The notes under the pieces: model-generated | What the model saw: only the letters and a program-made list of their open reading frames with translations | Told to the model about the DNA's origin: nothing | The model's database searches: none | Position numbers and translations under genes: made by a program | Part shown: positions 1 to 6,970 of the stretch, in pieces | How positions within the stretch are numbered: position 1 is the stretch's first letter | How the letters are laid out: each line of letters starts with the position of its first letter | Assembly (NCBI GenBank): GCA_002439555.1 | Contig: DJOC01000034.1 | Coordinates: 445-13,650, forward strand | Source of the DNA: Caryophanales bacterium UBA6448 | Lineage (GTDB): Bacteria; Bacillota_I; Bacilli_A; RF39; UBA660 | Direction of reading: 5' to 3' | Length of the DNA stretch: 13,206 nt

Positions 1-41
1 GACTTTTGATTAAAAGTTGCACATTTTTCTAACGACTTTCA

Positions 42-713
42 TTATTTATTTAATTTTTCTAATCTTTTCTTTAATAAATTTAATACTCTTTTATAATAAC
101 TTATATCATAAATATCAAAGTTTAGACAAGGACTTATATTCTCATATTCATATGAACCAACTTCAAATGTAATTGATTTTTCTTTTATGCCTAAATCATT
201 TATTTCAAATTCAACTTTATCAAGAATATTAAATATTTCAGTTAAAGTCTTGATTTCTTTTTTACATTGCTCTTTTGTATAATTTAAATACATATCATAA
301 TCATATAAGTCTTTGTCATCAATTAGTTTCTTAATGTATTTTAAAACTTCAATATTTGTTAATCTATTTTGATAATACTTTTTTAATTCTAAATGAATTT
401 GTTTACTATCTAAAGTATTTAAATGTTCTTTTAAATTATTATCTAATTTTGCGTTAACAACATTATCTTTTTTATATAGTTCAAATTCATTTTTTAATGA
501 ATCATATAATGTCTTATCTAATTTTAAATCTTTTACTTCAGGATAAAAGTTATTTAAATTAAAATAACTTGCTACAGATTTTATCAAACTATTAGCATTA
601 ACATTAATAATAGTTCCATCATATTTTTTTACTGAAACACTTTTACTAACAATACCTAGTCCAGTAGTTATAAATCTAATAATACTTTCTATCGAATAAG
701 TTTTATCTATCAT
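42..713 (-). CDS. Hypothetical protein, downstream member of a tandem paralogue pair
   Basis: I do not recognise this 223-residue protein. It looks cytoplasmic, with no signal peptide or clear membrane helix, and is rich in Lys, Asp, Asn and Tyr with long predicted helices. From about residue 47 to the end it is roughly 90% identical to the protein encoded at 1036-1698, including an uninterrupted identical stretch of about 33 residues around EIKTLTEIFNILDKVEFEIN. The first ~45 residues differ, apart from a shared IINV...LIK core. Its ATG overlaps the TGA of the 109-residue gene upstream by 4 bases (ATGA), suggesting translational coupling and one transcript. It is the last gene seen in this operon. 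Function is unknown; the duplication suggests selection for variants, as in defence, toxin-immunity or surface-interaction families, but nothing in the sequence proves that. Confidence 0.8.
   Translation of the reverse strand: MIDKTYSIESIIRFITTGLGIVSKSVSVKKYDGTIINVNANSLIKSVASYFNLNNFYPEVKDLKLDKTLYDSLKNEFELYKKDNVVNAKLDNNLKEHLNTLDSKQIHLELKKYYQNRLTNIEVLKYIKKLIDDKDLYDYDMYLNYTKEQCKKEIKTLTEIFNILDKVEFEINDLGIKEKSITFEVGSYEYENISPCLNFDIYDISYYKRVLNLLKKRLEKLNK
69..611. repeat. Direct repeat copy A (paralogue cassette)
   Basis: About 543 bases match 1057-1599 in the same orientation at a constant offset of 988 bases, with no net insertion or deletion in the stretches I compared. It covers the conserved C-terminal part of the downstream paralogue. 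Similarity stops abruptly inside both genes near the codons for the N-terminal ~40 residues. Confidence 0.8.
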
Positions 714-1039
714 AAGACCTCTTTAAGATTACTACTATATAAATCTTCTCTAAAAATTTTTGAAACTGCATCTAATGTTTCATACTCTATGGCATATAAC
801 TTTTCAAGCTTTTCAAAAAAATAATTTGATAATGTTACATAAAGTGGTTTTACTTCGTCTAGTTTTCTTATTGCAATAACATCTAGTTTTGTTAATAAAT
901 CATTAATCATAATTTCTTCATTATCTATATCAAAATCTTCAAAACCATTTTTAGTTTTATTTAAATGAACATTATATTCAAACTTTATAATATTTTCTTT
1001 ACCAAATAAATTAAAATTTCTTTTTATTATATATTTCAT
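710..1039 (-). CDS. Hypothetical protein (109 aa) between two paralogues
   Basis: This small protein is not recognised. It starts MKYIIKRNFNLFGKENIIKF, looks soluble, and has an acidic middle (FEDFDIDNEEIMINDLL) and a C-terminal half likely to be helical. No cysteine pairs, catalytic motif or signal peptide are visible. It overlaps both neighbours by exactly 4 bases (ATGA at each junction), so all three genes are probably made from one message in fixed proportion. It is not part of the duplicated segment: the outer genes resemble each other, while this one has no second copy in the window. It may act with the paralogues, for example as a partner or immunity protein, but that is inference from arrangement only. 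Confidence 0.75.
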   Translation of the reverse strand: MKYIIKRNFNLFGKENIIKFEYNVHLNKTKNGFEDFDIDNEEIMINDLLTKLDVIAIRKLDEVKPLYVTLSNYFFEKLEKLYAIEYETLDAVSKIFREDLYSSNLKEVL

Positions 1040-1698
1040 AGCATCTCCAACTTTTTATTTAATAAATTTAATACTCTTTTATAATAATTAATATCATAAA
1101 TATCAAAGTTTAAACAAGGACTTATATTCTCATATTCATATGAGTCAACTTCAAATGTAATAGATTTTTCTTTTATACCTAAATCATTTATTTCAAATTC
1201 AACTTTATCAAGAATATTAAATATTTCAGTTAAAGTCTTGATTTCTTTTTCACATTGCTCTTTTGTGTAATTTAAATACTTATCATAATTATATAAGTCT
1301 TTGTCATCAATTAGTATCTTAATATATTTTATAACTTCAATATTTGTTAATCTATTTTGATAATACTTTTTTAATTCTAAATAAATTTGCTTACTATCTA
1401 AAGTGTTTAAATATTCTTTTAAATTATCATCCAATTTCTTGTTAACAACATTATCTTTTTTATATAAATCAAAATCGTTTCTTAATGAATCATATAATGT
1501 TTTATCTAATTTTAAATCTTTTACTTCAGGATAAAAGTTATCTAAATTAAAATAACTCGCTACACATTTTATTAACATACTTGCATCAACATTAATAATT
1601 TCATCATTACTAAATTTTACATTAATCATTCCATTATAATAATTTGCTCCATTTAATATATTTTGAATAAAGTATTGCATTAAAATATAATTTTTCAT
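1036..1698 (-). CDS. Hypothetical protein, first gene of the paralogue operon
   Basis: This 220-residue protein of unknown family is the near-twin of the one at 42-713. The two agree from the VASYFNL segment (about residue 47) to the C-terminus with about 18 substitutions, mostly conservative (N/D, E/D, K/R, H/Y). The N-terminus (MKNYILMQYFIQNILNG) is different. The start ATG at 1698 follows a GGAGAG ribosome site. It is the first gene after the tdk terminator, with an extended -10 promoter candidate just upstream. The 4-base ATGA overlap with the next gene indicates coupled translation. No signal peptide or membrane helix is convincing, although the first 20 residues are somewhat hydrophobic. 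Confidence 0.8.
   Translation of the reverse strand: MKNYILMQYFIQNILNGANYYNGMINVKFSNDEIINVDASMLIKCVASYFNLDNFYPEVKDLKLDKTLYDSLRNDFDLYKKDNVVNKKLDDNLKEYLNTLDSKQIYLELKKYYQNRLTNIEVIKYIKILIDDKDLYNYDKYLNYTKEQCEKEIKTLTEIFNILDKVEFEINDLGIKEKSITFEVDSYEYENISPCLNFDIYDINYYKRVLNLLNKKLEML
1057..1599. repeat. Direct repeat copy B (paralogue cassette)
   Basis: Partner of the repeat at 69-611, offset by 988 bases. The repeat period equals one paralogue plus the 109-residue gene, but the 109-residue gene is present only once. Confidence 0.8.
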
Positions 1699-1715
1699 AT
1701 TCTCTCCACATCATA

Positions 1716-1724
1716 AGTATAACA
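1716..1724 (-). promoter_or_regulatory. Extended -10 promoter candidate for the paralogue operon
   Basis: The minus strand reads TGTTATACT, a TGn extended -10 with a good TATACT hexamer. No convincing -35 is present. The predicted start would leave only about 11 bases before the ATG at 1698, so the ribosome site would be close to the 5' end; this keeps confidence low. Confidence 0.35.
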
Positions 1725-1726
1725 TA

Positions 1727-1753
1727 CAAAAATGAAAGCCTACTTACTTTCAT
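1727..1753 (-). terminator. Rho-independent terminator after tdk
   Basis: On the minus strand a 7-bp stem (ATGAAAG/CTTTCAT) with an 8-base loop is followed by TTTTT. The tdk stop codon (1740-1742) lies in the loop. It separates tdk from the paralogue operon. Confidence 0.6.
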
Positions 1754-2390
1754 CATCCTTTTTATACCTTTTAAGAACTTTTTTATATGTAATAACCTTT
1801 TCTTTTGTATTATTTCCCATAACTTCATCGTAATAACAACTTGAACAAAGAGGGACATAAGAAACATTATCAAGACCATCAATAGCAACTTCATCACCAT
1901 CAAAAACAAAACTGCCATTAACCATTCTTGCATTAAATACTGCGGTTTCACCACATTTACAATTTACTGTTAATTCGTTTTTTCTATCAGCAAAACCAAT
2001 TAAAGCTTGTGTACCTTTGAAAAGTCTTCCCTTAAAATCACTTTTAAGAGCATAGCATATAACTGTAATACCTATTTTATGGGCAAGCATCCAAAATTCA
2101 ATTATTTGTTTTTCTGTTAAGAATTGTGCTTCATCAACAAGAATAACTTCAGTGCCTTTGATAAGGGGTAAATATTTATCATCAAATATTGACTCATCAT
2201 TTGCTAAAAGTATATCTACTGGAGCAAACTCATTTGTTCTATTTACAACTGTATTACCACCTTTTAAATCTATCAAAGGTTTAATAATTAAAACTTTGTG
2301 TCCGTGTTTACGATAATTATAATTATCTTGTAAAAGTTTAGTTGTTTTACCACTTTCCATTGTCCCATAAAATAAAGTTAAATCTGTCAT
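1740..2390 (-). CDS. tdk: Thymidine kinase (type II, TK1-like)
   Basis: This enzyme phosphorylates thymidine to dTMP with ATP in the salvage pathway. The 216 residues show a P-loop GTMESGKT at 9-16, the DEAQF motif at 86-90 with catalytic Glu87, the lasso region (CKCG onward), and a zinc site of C144/C146 and C182/C185. The first zinc pair is C-x-C, not the C-x2-C of Bacillus and human TK1. From memory, E. coli Tdk has the same C-x-C form, and the YNY...G N-terminal part and the SDFKGRLFKGTQ part also look closer to the E. coli branch. The ATG at 2390 follows an AAGGAG site that overlaps the end of recO, so the two genes are adjacent and probably co-transcribed. A terminator follows. Confidence 0.95.
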   Translation of the reverse strand: MTDLTLFYGTMESGKTTKLLQDNYNYRKHGHKVLIIKPLIDLKGGNTVVNRTNEFAPVDILLANDESIFDDKYLPLIKGTEVILVDEAQFLTEKQIIEFWMLAHKIGITVICYALKSDFKGRLFKGTQALIGFADRKNELTVNCKCGETAVFNARMVNGSFVFDGDEVAIDGLDNVSYVPLCSSCYYDEVMGNNTKEKVITYKKVLKRYKKDDESK

Positions 2391-2392
2391 TA

Positions 2393-3115
2393 CTACTCCT
2401 TAAACTCCAACACCTTTTTATCCAAATAAAGCCCTGTGAAAGAATCATAATAGTCAGTTAAAAATTTATTGATAATTTTTTTTAACTTGGCATCTACTTT
2501 AATATTTTCTATCGAGCCTATATCTATATAATAATACATTCTTAAAAGTTTTACCACCCTTAAATCAATAATTTGTTCATTTCGATAACAATTTTTACAA
2601 ATAAGTCCCCCATAAGAGGCATCAATTGTAACAATTTCTTTTTTAGAACCACATCTAATACAACCATCAAGGCAAAGGGTAACTCCTAAAAAAGGGAGAA
2701 GTTTAATTTCTAAAATATTGCAAAGTACAGTTTCATCAAAACCCTCATTTATCTTTAAAATGGTACTTATAAATAAATCATAAATTTTTGGATCTTGAGT
2801 ATCTTTTAAAACTTGGGTAATAAGTTTAATCAAATAAAATGCTGCTGTAATCTTTTTTAAATCCTCTTTAATATTTATAAGAGGATCAATGATATCAACT
2901 CCTGTTAAAGTAGATAGTTTACCCTCTTTATAACGCAAATTAAAAACGCCATAGGATAAAACCTGTGTATTTGCTCTAAACGGAGATTTCATACTCTTTG
3001 CACCTTTACACATTATTCCTATAAGGCCTTTTTCTTTTGTATATAAATTAATTATTTTACTTGTTTCACCATAAGGTGTTTCACTTAATACTATTCCATG
3101 TACTTCTAGTAGCAT
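2393..3115 (-). CDS. recO: DNA repair protein RecO
   Basis: RecO binds single-stranded DNA and SSB and, with RecR, loads RecA in RecFOR recombinational repair. The 240 residues have the N-terminal OB-fold start (MLLEVHGIVLSETPYGETSK), the G-A-K-S loop near 38-45, a helical middle, and a zinc ribbon formed by C152/C155 and C173/C176 (CIRCG and CKNC). Length matches the family (about 240-255). The ATG lies one base after the stop of the yqzL-like gene, using an AAAGGA site inside that gene. The position downstream of era and yqzL is conserved in Firmicutes. Confidence 0.95.
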   Translation of the reverse strand: MLLEVHGIVLSETPYGETSKIINLYTKEKGLIGIMCKGAKSMKSPFRANTQVLSYGVFNLRYKEGKLSTLTGVDIIDPLINIKEDLKKITAAFYLIKLITQVLKDTQDPKIYDLFISTILKINEGFDETVLCNILEIKLLPFLGVTLCLDGCIRCGSKKEIVTIDASYGGLICKNCYRNEQIIDLRVVKLLRMYYYIDIGSIENIKVDAKLKKIINKFLTDYYDSFTGLYLDKKVLEFKE

Positions 3116-3116
3116 A

Positions 3117-3206
3117 TTATTTTCCTTTACTTTCTTTTTTATAATTTAAATAATCTTCGATTTTTCCAGAATTTTTAAATTTATCCCAAGCCTGTTTTGC
3201 TTTCAT
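3117..3206 (-). CDS. yqzL: YqzL-like micro-protein (29 aa) between era and recO
   Basis: This very short open frame encodes 29 residues with the pattern W7..F10..SG14.I16.DYL20.YK23. That matches what I remember of the small YqzL family, which Bacilli and Clostridia carry in exactly this place between era and recO. It has a good ribosome site (AAAGGATG, about 7 bases before the ATG) and its TAA is one base before the recO ATG, so it is positioned for coupled translation. B. subtilis YqzL is longer (about 47 residues), so this is a short form. Its function is unknown. It could be only a translational leader for recO, but the W/F/YL/YK pattern argues for a real protein. Confidence 0.72.
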   Translation of the reverse strand: MKAKQAWDKFKNSGKIEDYLNYKKESKGK

Positions 3207-3250
3207 ATTTTCATCCTTTCTAATTATATATTGATGAAAAATATAAAATT

Positions 3251-4135
3251 TTATTCATTATTTAAATAACCTAGTTCTAATAAATATTTTTCTTTATCTT
3301 TCCAATTCTTAATTGTTTTAACATAAAGTTCAATATAAACTTTTTTTCCTACTAATCTTTCGATTTCTTCACGAGCCTGGATACCAACTTTTTTAAGTCT
3401 ACTTCCACCTTTACCAATAACTATCTTTTTGATTGAATCACGGTCCACTATAATATCAACTAAAATATTAACAACATCTTTTTTCTCGTGGTAACCGATA
3501 CAGTTACAAGCAATTGAATGGGGTACTTCTTCGATTGTATCATTTAAAAGTTTTTCACGAACAATCTCCCCAACCATAAAACTCATTGTATTCGAGGTAA
3601 TCATATCATCATCATAGTATTTTACTTCATCAGTTAAATATTTCTTTATAACCTTAATTAATCTATCTGTATTATCGTGAGTTACCGCAGATACTGGTAC
3701 TATATCAGAAAATGGATATAAATCTTTATATTCATTTATTGTATAAAGAAGTATTTCATCAGATATTTGGTCAATCTTATTTATAACTAAAATAACTGGT
3801 AATTCAATAGTTTTAAGCATATTTAAAATATATTTATCACCAGGACCAATACCTTTTTTACCATCAATTACAAAAAGTATTGCATCGACATCATCAACCA
3901 TTTCTCTTGCTTTTTTATTAAGTACTCTACCAAGTCTATTTATTGGTTTAGCAATACCTGGAGTATCAACAAAAACAATTTGATAGTCTTTTTCATTATA
4001 AATACCTTGAATTACATTTCTTGTTGTACCTGCTTTATCCGAAGTTATCGCAATTTTTTCATTAATTAATGCATTAAGAAGTGTAGATTTACCTACATTT
4101 GGTCTTCCTATTAAACTTACAAATCCACTTCGCAT
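3251..4135 (-). CDS. era: GTPase Era
   Basis: Era is an essential GTPase that binds the 3' end of 16S rRNA during 30S assembly. The 294 residues contain G1 GRPNVGKST (10-18), the switch-I region GTTRN (36-40), G3 DTPG (57-60), G4 NKID (119-122) and G5 SA (149-150). The C-terminal KH domain carries the GKGG loop (GKGGSRLKKVG). Length is typical. The start ATG lies 7 bases after the dgkA stop, with the site AAGTAGG spanning that stop, so the genes are probably in one operon. YbeY, which also acts in 16S 3'-end maturation, is encoded two genes upstream. Confidence 0.97.
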   Translation of the reverse strand: MRSGFVSLIGRPNVGKSTLLNALINEKIAITSDKAGTTRNVIQGIYNEKDYQIVFVDTPGIAKPINRLGRVLNKKAREMVDDVDAILFVIDGKKGIGPGDKYILNMLKTIELPVILVINKIDQISDEILLYTINEYKDLYPFSDIVPVSAVTHDNTDRLIKVIKKYLTDEVKYYDDDMITSNTMSFMVGEIVREKLLNDTIEEVPHSIACNCIGYHEKKDVVNILVDIIVDRDSIKKIVIGKGGSRLKKVGIQAREEIERLVGKKVYIELYVKTIKNWKDKEKYLLELGYLNNE

Positions 4136-4142
4136 AATAAAC

Positions 4143-4541
4143 CTACTTAAAAAGCTCTATGATATAAGGAATAAAAATAATACCATTAACAATTAAAGCC
4201 ATAAAAGTAGCCATACAAGTTGCGGCAGAACCACAATCTTTTGCTACCTTTGCAAGTGGATGATACTCTTGTGTAACAAGGTCCACGGTTGCCTCAACTG
4301 CTGTATTTAAAAATTCAATTTCCATTATTAAAAGCATACTTATAAGTGCAAAAATCCATTGCATAAAAGTAATTTTAAAAATAATACCACATATAATTAT
4401 TGCCACAACACCAATAGTTTCAAATATAAAACTTGTTTCGTGTGTATAGCAATATAAAAATCCTTGAAATGAATATTTAAATTTATGCATTACATCTTTA
4501 ATAGGTCCTACTTTTTCACCTTTTCGTTTTATTAAATCCAT
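4143..4541 (-). CDS. dgkA: Diacylglycerol/undecaprenol kinase family membrane protein
   Basis: This small integral membrane kinase of 132 residues has the DgkA signature at 76-106: E76FLNTAVE83, D87, then EYHPLAKVAKDCGSAA. Three hydrophobic segments lie at about 40-57, 60-75 and 108-127. In Gram-positive bacteria members mainly phosphorylate undecaprenol, feeding the lipid carrier for wall synthesis; that substrate is inferred here from lineage. The start at 4541 has an AGGAG site 10 bases upstream and lies inside the end of ybeY, a 26-base overlap. An inner ATG at residue 18 (MHKFKYSF) is an alternative that would remove a charged N-terminal extension. It sits between ybeY and era as in Bacillus, without the usual cdd gene. 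Confidence 0.93.
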   Translation of the reverse strand: MDLIKRKGEKVGPIKDVMHKFKYSFQGFLYCYTHETSFIFETIGVVAIIICGIIFKITFMQWIFALISMLLIMEIEFLNTAVEATVDLVTQEYHPLAKVAKDCGSAATCMATFMALIVNGIIFIPYIIELFK

Positions 4542-4962
4542 TTAATACCAACTCCTGTTTTCCAAACATTATTTTTTCTTCTTCTTTTGATTTTGTATGA
4601 TCATAGCCAAGCAAATGTAAAAGTCCATGGACCGCTAAAAAAGCAATTTCTCTAGTTTCAGAATGTCCATACATTACTGCTTGTTCTTTCATTCTTGGAA
4701 TGCATATATAAATTTCTCCGAGCATTCTAATACCATTATACAAATCTTTATCATTATCTTCGAAAGCAAATGATATTACATCTGTTACTCTATCAATGCC
4801 GCGATATTCTTTATTAATTTTTTGAATAGTATCATTATCGACTAAAATGACTTCGAAAAAAGAGTTTTGAACATTTTCCATTTTCAAACATCTTTTTAGT
4901 ACTTTTTTAACTATTCCATATTTTTTATAATTTACTGTATCTGTTATTTTAAATTTATTCAT
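4516..4962 (-). CDS. ybeY: Endoribonuclease YbeY
   Basis: YbeY is a zinc-dependent RNase needed for 16S rRNA 3'-end maturation and 70S quality control. The protein has the INKEYRGIDRVTDVISF segment (49-65) and the metal motif HGLLHLLGYDH (112-122) with H112, H116 and H122 as ligands. I chose ATG 4962 (148 residues, the family length) over an upstream ATG at 5019. The extra N-terminal residues from the longer start do not resemble the family, and ATG 4962 forms an ATGA overlap with the stop of the VanZ-like gene and has a GGGGAA site. The 3' end overlaps dgkA by 26 bases. Co-location with era fits their shared role in small-subunit maturation. Confidence 0.95.
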   Translation of the reverse strand: MNKFKITDTVNYKKYGIVKKVLKRCLKMENVQNSFFEVILVDNDTIQKINKEYRGIDRVTDVISFAFEDNDKDLYNGIRMLGEIYICIPRMKEQAVMYGHSETREIAFLAVHGLLHLLGYDHTKSKEEEKIMFGKQELVLNGFNKTKR

Positions 4963-5558
4963 ACATTCCCCATAACCTTCAAAAAATACAATAATATTAT
5001 AACTAAAATTCCTATGCAAATCAAATAATTAATGTATTTTTTCTTAAAAATAGGCATTTTATTAATAATTTTATATATTAAATAACCAAAAGTTGCTCCA
5101 ATTGTATTTAATAAGATATCATCAACATCAAAACTTCGACCAATGTTTAACTGAACAAACTCAATTGTAATACTTACCAAAAGTGATATTAACACAGGAC
5201 TATAAAATTTACCCGGTTTAACATACAAAGAAATAATAAGACCAAAAGGAACAAATAATAAAATATTACCAACTACATTAAGAAGGAAAAGTTGACTACT
5301 AACTTTGTATCTAAGTATTTCGGCAAATGGAATAATATTTACGCCACCACCTAAAGTATTATAATCTACTCTTGTAACAAGTTCATAAAGCATAATTAAA
5401 TAGGTAACACTTAAAAGTATATAAAATTCTTCATACAAAACTACTTTTTGTTTATTACATAATTTATATGAAACTCTACTTGCAAGCACTGTAACAATAA
5501 TTATTGCAAGTGTGGGCCAAACATGCTTAAAACTATTATTTAGTAGATTTGAAATCAT
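4959..5558 (-). CDS. VanZ-like family membrane protein
   Basis: This 199-residue protein has about five hydrophobic segments (roughly 13-28, 45-60, 88-112, 120-137, 175-195). It has the VanZ-like signatures NIIPF (74-78), N-xx-LLFVPFG (98-106) and GRSFDVDDILLNTIGA (140-155). VanZ-like proteins are membrane proteins of poorly known function. The namesake raises teicoplanin resistance, but most members are not in resistance clusters, and there are no other van genes here. It has a near-perfect site (AAGGAGGT) before ATG 5558 and overlaps ybeY by 4 bases. In Bacillus, phoH and pgpH stand at this place, so it looks like a replacement or insertion within a conserved gene run. Confidence 0.88.
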   Translation of the reverse strand: MISNLLNNSFKHVWPTLAIIIVTVLASRVSYKLCNKQKVVLYEEFYILLSVTYLIMLYELVTRVDYNTLGGGVNIIPFAEILRYKVSSQLFLLNVVGNILLFVPFGLIISLYVKPGKFYSPVLISLLVSITIEFVQLNIGRSFDVDDILLNTIGATFGYLIYKIINKMPIFKKKYINYLICIGILVIILLYFLKVMGNV

Positions 5559-5567
5559 AGTACCTCC

Positions 5568-6683
5568 TTAACCAAGAATTGCAATATTTTCTTTAGTCGT
5601 AATAAAAATATCTATATTCATTATACTATCATTTATACTTTTTTGTAAAACCTTTTCGGTTATTATTTCATCTTTTTCATCAAGGGATAAAAGTACTTTT
5701 TCTTTTGCTAATTCGAGTGCTTTCTTTTCAGCTTCCTCTACAGAATATTTTTTCTTTGTTTTAATAGTTTCATAATCTATCCTTTTATATATTTTTATAC
5801 CAAATCCAGAAAATAATAGTTTTTCTTTTGAGGTAAAATTTTTAAGCCTATTTTTTAAAATAACATAATCTTTATCTTTAAAATTAATTATAAAATTATT
5901 TCTTTTCTTATTTGTAACAGAATCTATTGCATATTTTAAAGGTATTTTTTCATTAACGGTATACCAGCTTTCTGCATAAACTTTTGCACTTGCACAAACT
6001 GTTGATACCACATTTTCATTAAGTAGGATATCTCCGCTTACAATTAAATCTCCTTTTTTAACATAACTTCCAGGTTTTATAAGAGGTGTTCCTTTATAAA
6101 CTGTAAGCATTTTAACTATACCCGACTTTTTAGCATAAACATTGCAATACTCTTTTTCTTCAGTTTTACTTTCATAAACTTTTTCCGTAATTTTAACAAT
6201 ATATATCATACCTTTTCTTTCTATTTCGATAAAATCAATTATATCTTTATTATCATTTTTTATTTTTTCCTTGATACTTTCAAGTTTTGAAAAACTTTTT
6301 CGAAAGGTAAATTTTTCAACATTATTATTAGATAATTCTTGAATAACTAAATTTACTATTTTAGGATTTTCATTTTCTACTTTAATATCTACGATAAAAA
6401 AAGATAAAAATGCTACAAAAGCTATTATTAATAGGAAACTTACAAATACTAAATAATATTTTTTTAATATAAATAAATAATACCTTTTACCATAAAACCT
6501 TACAACCTTAAAGTTTAAATATTTATAGTACTTTTGCACTTTTGGAAAGTCTACATAATTTATCTTAACAAATGTATAACCTTTTTCAGTATATATTAAA
6601 TTTATATCAACATTAATTTGTTTTAATTTAATAATAATATCATTTATTTTAAATTTACTTTTAATAAGAATATAACTATTCAT
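5568..6683 (-). CDS. yqfD: Sporulation protein YqfD family
   Basis: YqfD-family proteins are made in the mother cell during sporulation and are needed for normal spore formation in B. subtilis. This 371-residue protein has an N-terminal soluble domain (1-70), one transmembrane helix (about 77-99), and a large C-terminal part with the typical AKKSGIVKMLTVYKGTPLIK region (184-203) and SYVKKGDLIVSG (206-217). AKVYAESWY follows at 233-241. The family is usually about 390-400 residues, so this is slightly short. ATG 6683 overlaps the yqfC stop by 8 bases with an AGGAAA site. The yqfC-yqfD pairing is conserved and supports both calls. It implies a spore-forming organism or a recent descendant of one. 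Confidence 0.9.
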   Translation of the reverse strand: MNSYILIKSKFKINDIIIKLKQINVDINLIYTEKGYTFVKINYVDFPKVQKYYKYLNFKVVRFYGKRYYLFILKKYYLVFVSFLLIIAFVAFLSFFIVDIKVENENPKIVNLVIQELSNNNVEKFTFRKSFSKLESIKEKIKNDNKDIIDFIEIERKGMIYIVKITEKVYESKTEEKEYCNVYAKKSGIVKMLTVYKGTPLIKPGSYVKKGDLIVSGDILLNENVVSTVCASAKVYAESWYTVNEKIPLKYAIDSVTNKKRNNFIINFKDKDYVILKNRLKNFTSKEKLLFSGFGIKIYKRIDYETIKTKKKYSVEEAEKKALELAKEKVLLSLDEKDEIITEKVLQKSINDSIMNIDIFITTKENIAILG

Positions 6684-6924
6684 AAATTTTTCCTATGCTA
6701 ATAATATTACCCTCGATTAATAGTTCACTACTATTTATTTTTTTTATTTTTAAATCATTACCAGTTATTTTTAATTTGAAATTCTCTATAGAAAGTTCTA
6801 TAAGACTATTTGTTAAAGTTATTATTTCAGTAAAATTATAAATATATAGAAAGTTTTCATACATTGTAATAAAATATTTTTTATCATATAAAAAGTCCAT
6901 AATTGTATTTTTAATATTCAACAT
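6676..6924 (-). CDS. yqfC: Sporulation protein YqfC (YabP/YqfC family)
   Basis: This 82-residue protein has the YabP/YqfC beta-rich pattern: FLYIYNFTEIITLTNSLIEL, then KLKITGNDLKI, then ELLIEGNIISIGKI. Family members act in the sporulation mother cell. ATG 6924 is preferred. An in-frame TTG at 6933 would add three residues and destroy the GGTGA site just before ATG 6924. The ribosome site is weak and close. The gene lies between the tex terminator and yqfD, and it starts the long run down to tdk. Family membership rests on pattern memory and the yqfD neighbour, so confidence is moderate to high. Confidence 0.82.
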   Translation of the reverse strand: MLNIKNTIMDFLYDKKYFITMYENFLYIYNFTEIITLTNSLIELSIENFKLKITGNDLKIKKINSSELLIEGNIISIGKIYE

Positions 6925-6936
6925 TATCACCAATTA

Positions 6937-6943
6937 ATTATAT
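6937..6943 (-). promoter_or_regulatory. Candidate -10 for the yqfC operon (SigA or SigE type)
   Basis: On the minus strand CATATAAT stands 13 bases before the yqfC ATG, directly after the tex terminator. It fits a SigA TATAAT and also resembles the SigE -10 (CATAnnnT). No good -35 of either type is seen. The distance to the ATG is very short. Confidence 0.3.
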
Positions 6944-6944
6944 G

Positions 6945-6970
6945 AAAAAAAGAAGACTTTTAATCTTCCT
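6945..6970 (-). terminator. Rho-independent terminator after tex
   Basis: On the minus strand the stem GAAGA/TCTTC, extended by A-T and G-T pairs, has a 7-base loop and is followed by seven T. The tex TAA stop lies in the loop. It closes the tex transcript just before yqfC. Confidence 0.7.

Noticed and set aside
1..22. ACTTTT/AAAAGT hairpin at the window edge as terminator of the paralogue operon
   Set aside because: The stem is visible but any T-tract would lie outside the window, so it cannot be supported.
1634..1954. 106-codon open frame on the minus strand across the tdk 3' end
   Set aside because: Out of frame with tdk, Met/Leu/Val-rich composition typical of a shadow frame, and it crosses the tdk terminator and the next gene's start.
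3234..3262. ATAAAATTTTAT plus T-run after era as a terminator
   Set aside because: Loop-free A-T palindrome, unstable as a hairpin; the downstream genes look co-transcribed with era.
4960..5019. Longer ybeY start at 5019
   Set aside because: The extra residues are out-of-frame coding of the VanZ-like gene end and do not resemble YbeY; ATG 4962 has the ATGA overlap and a ribosome site.
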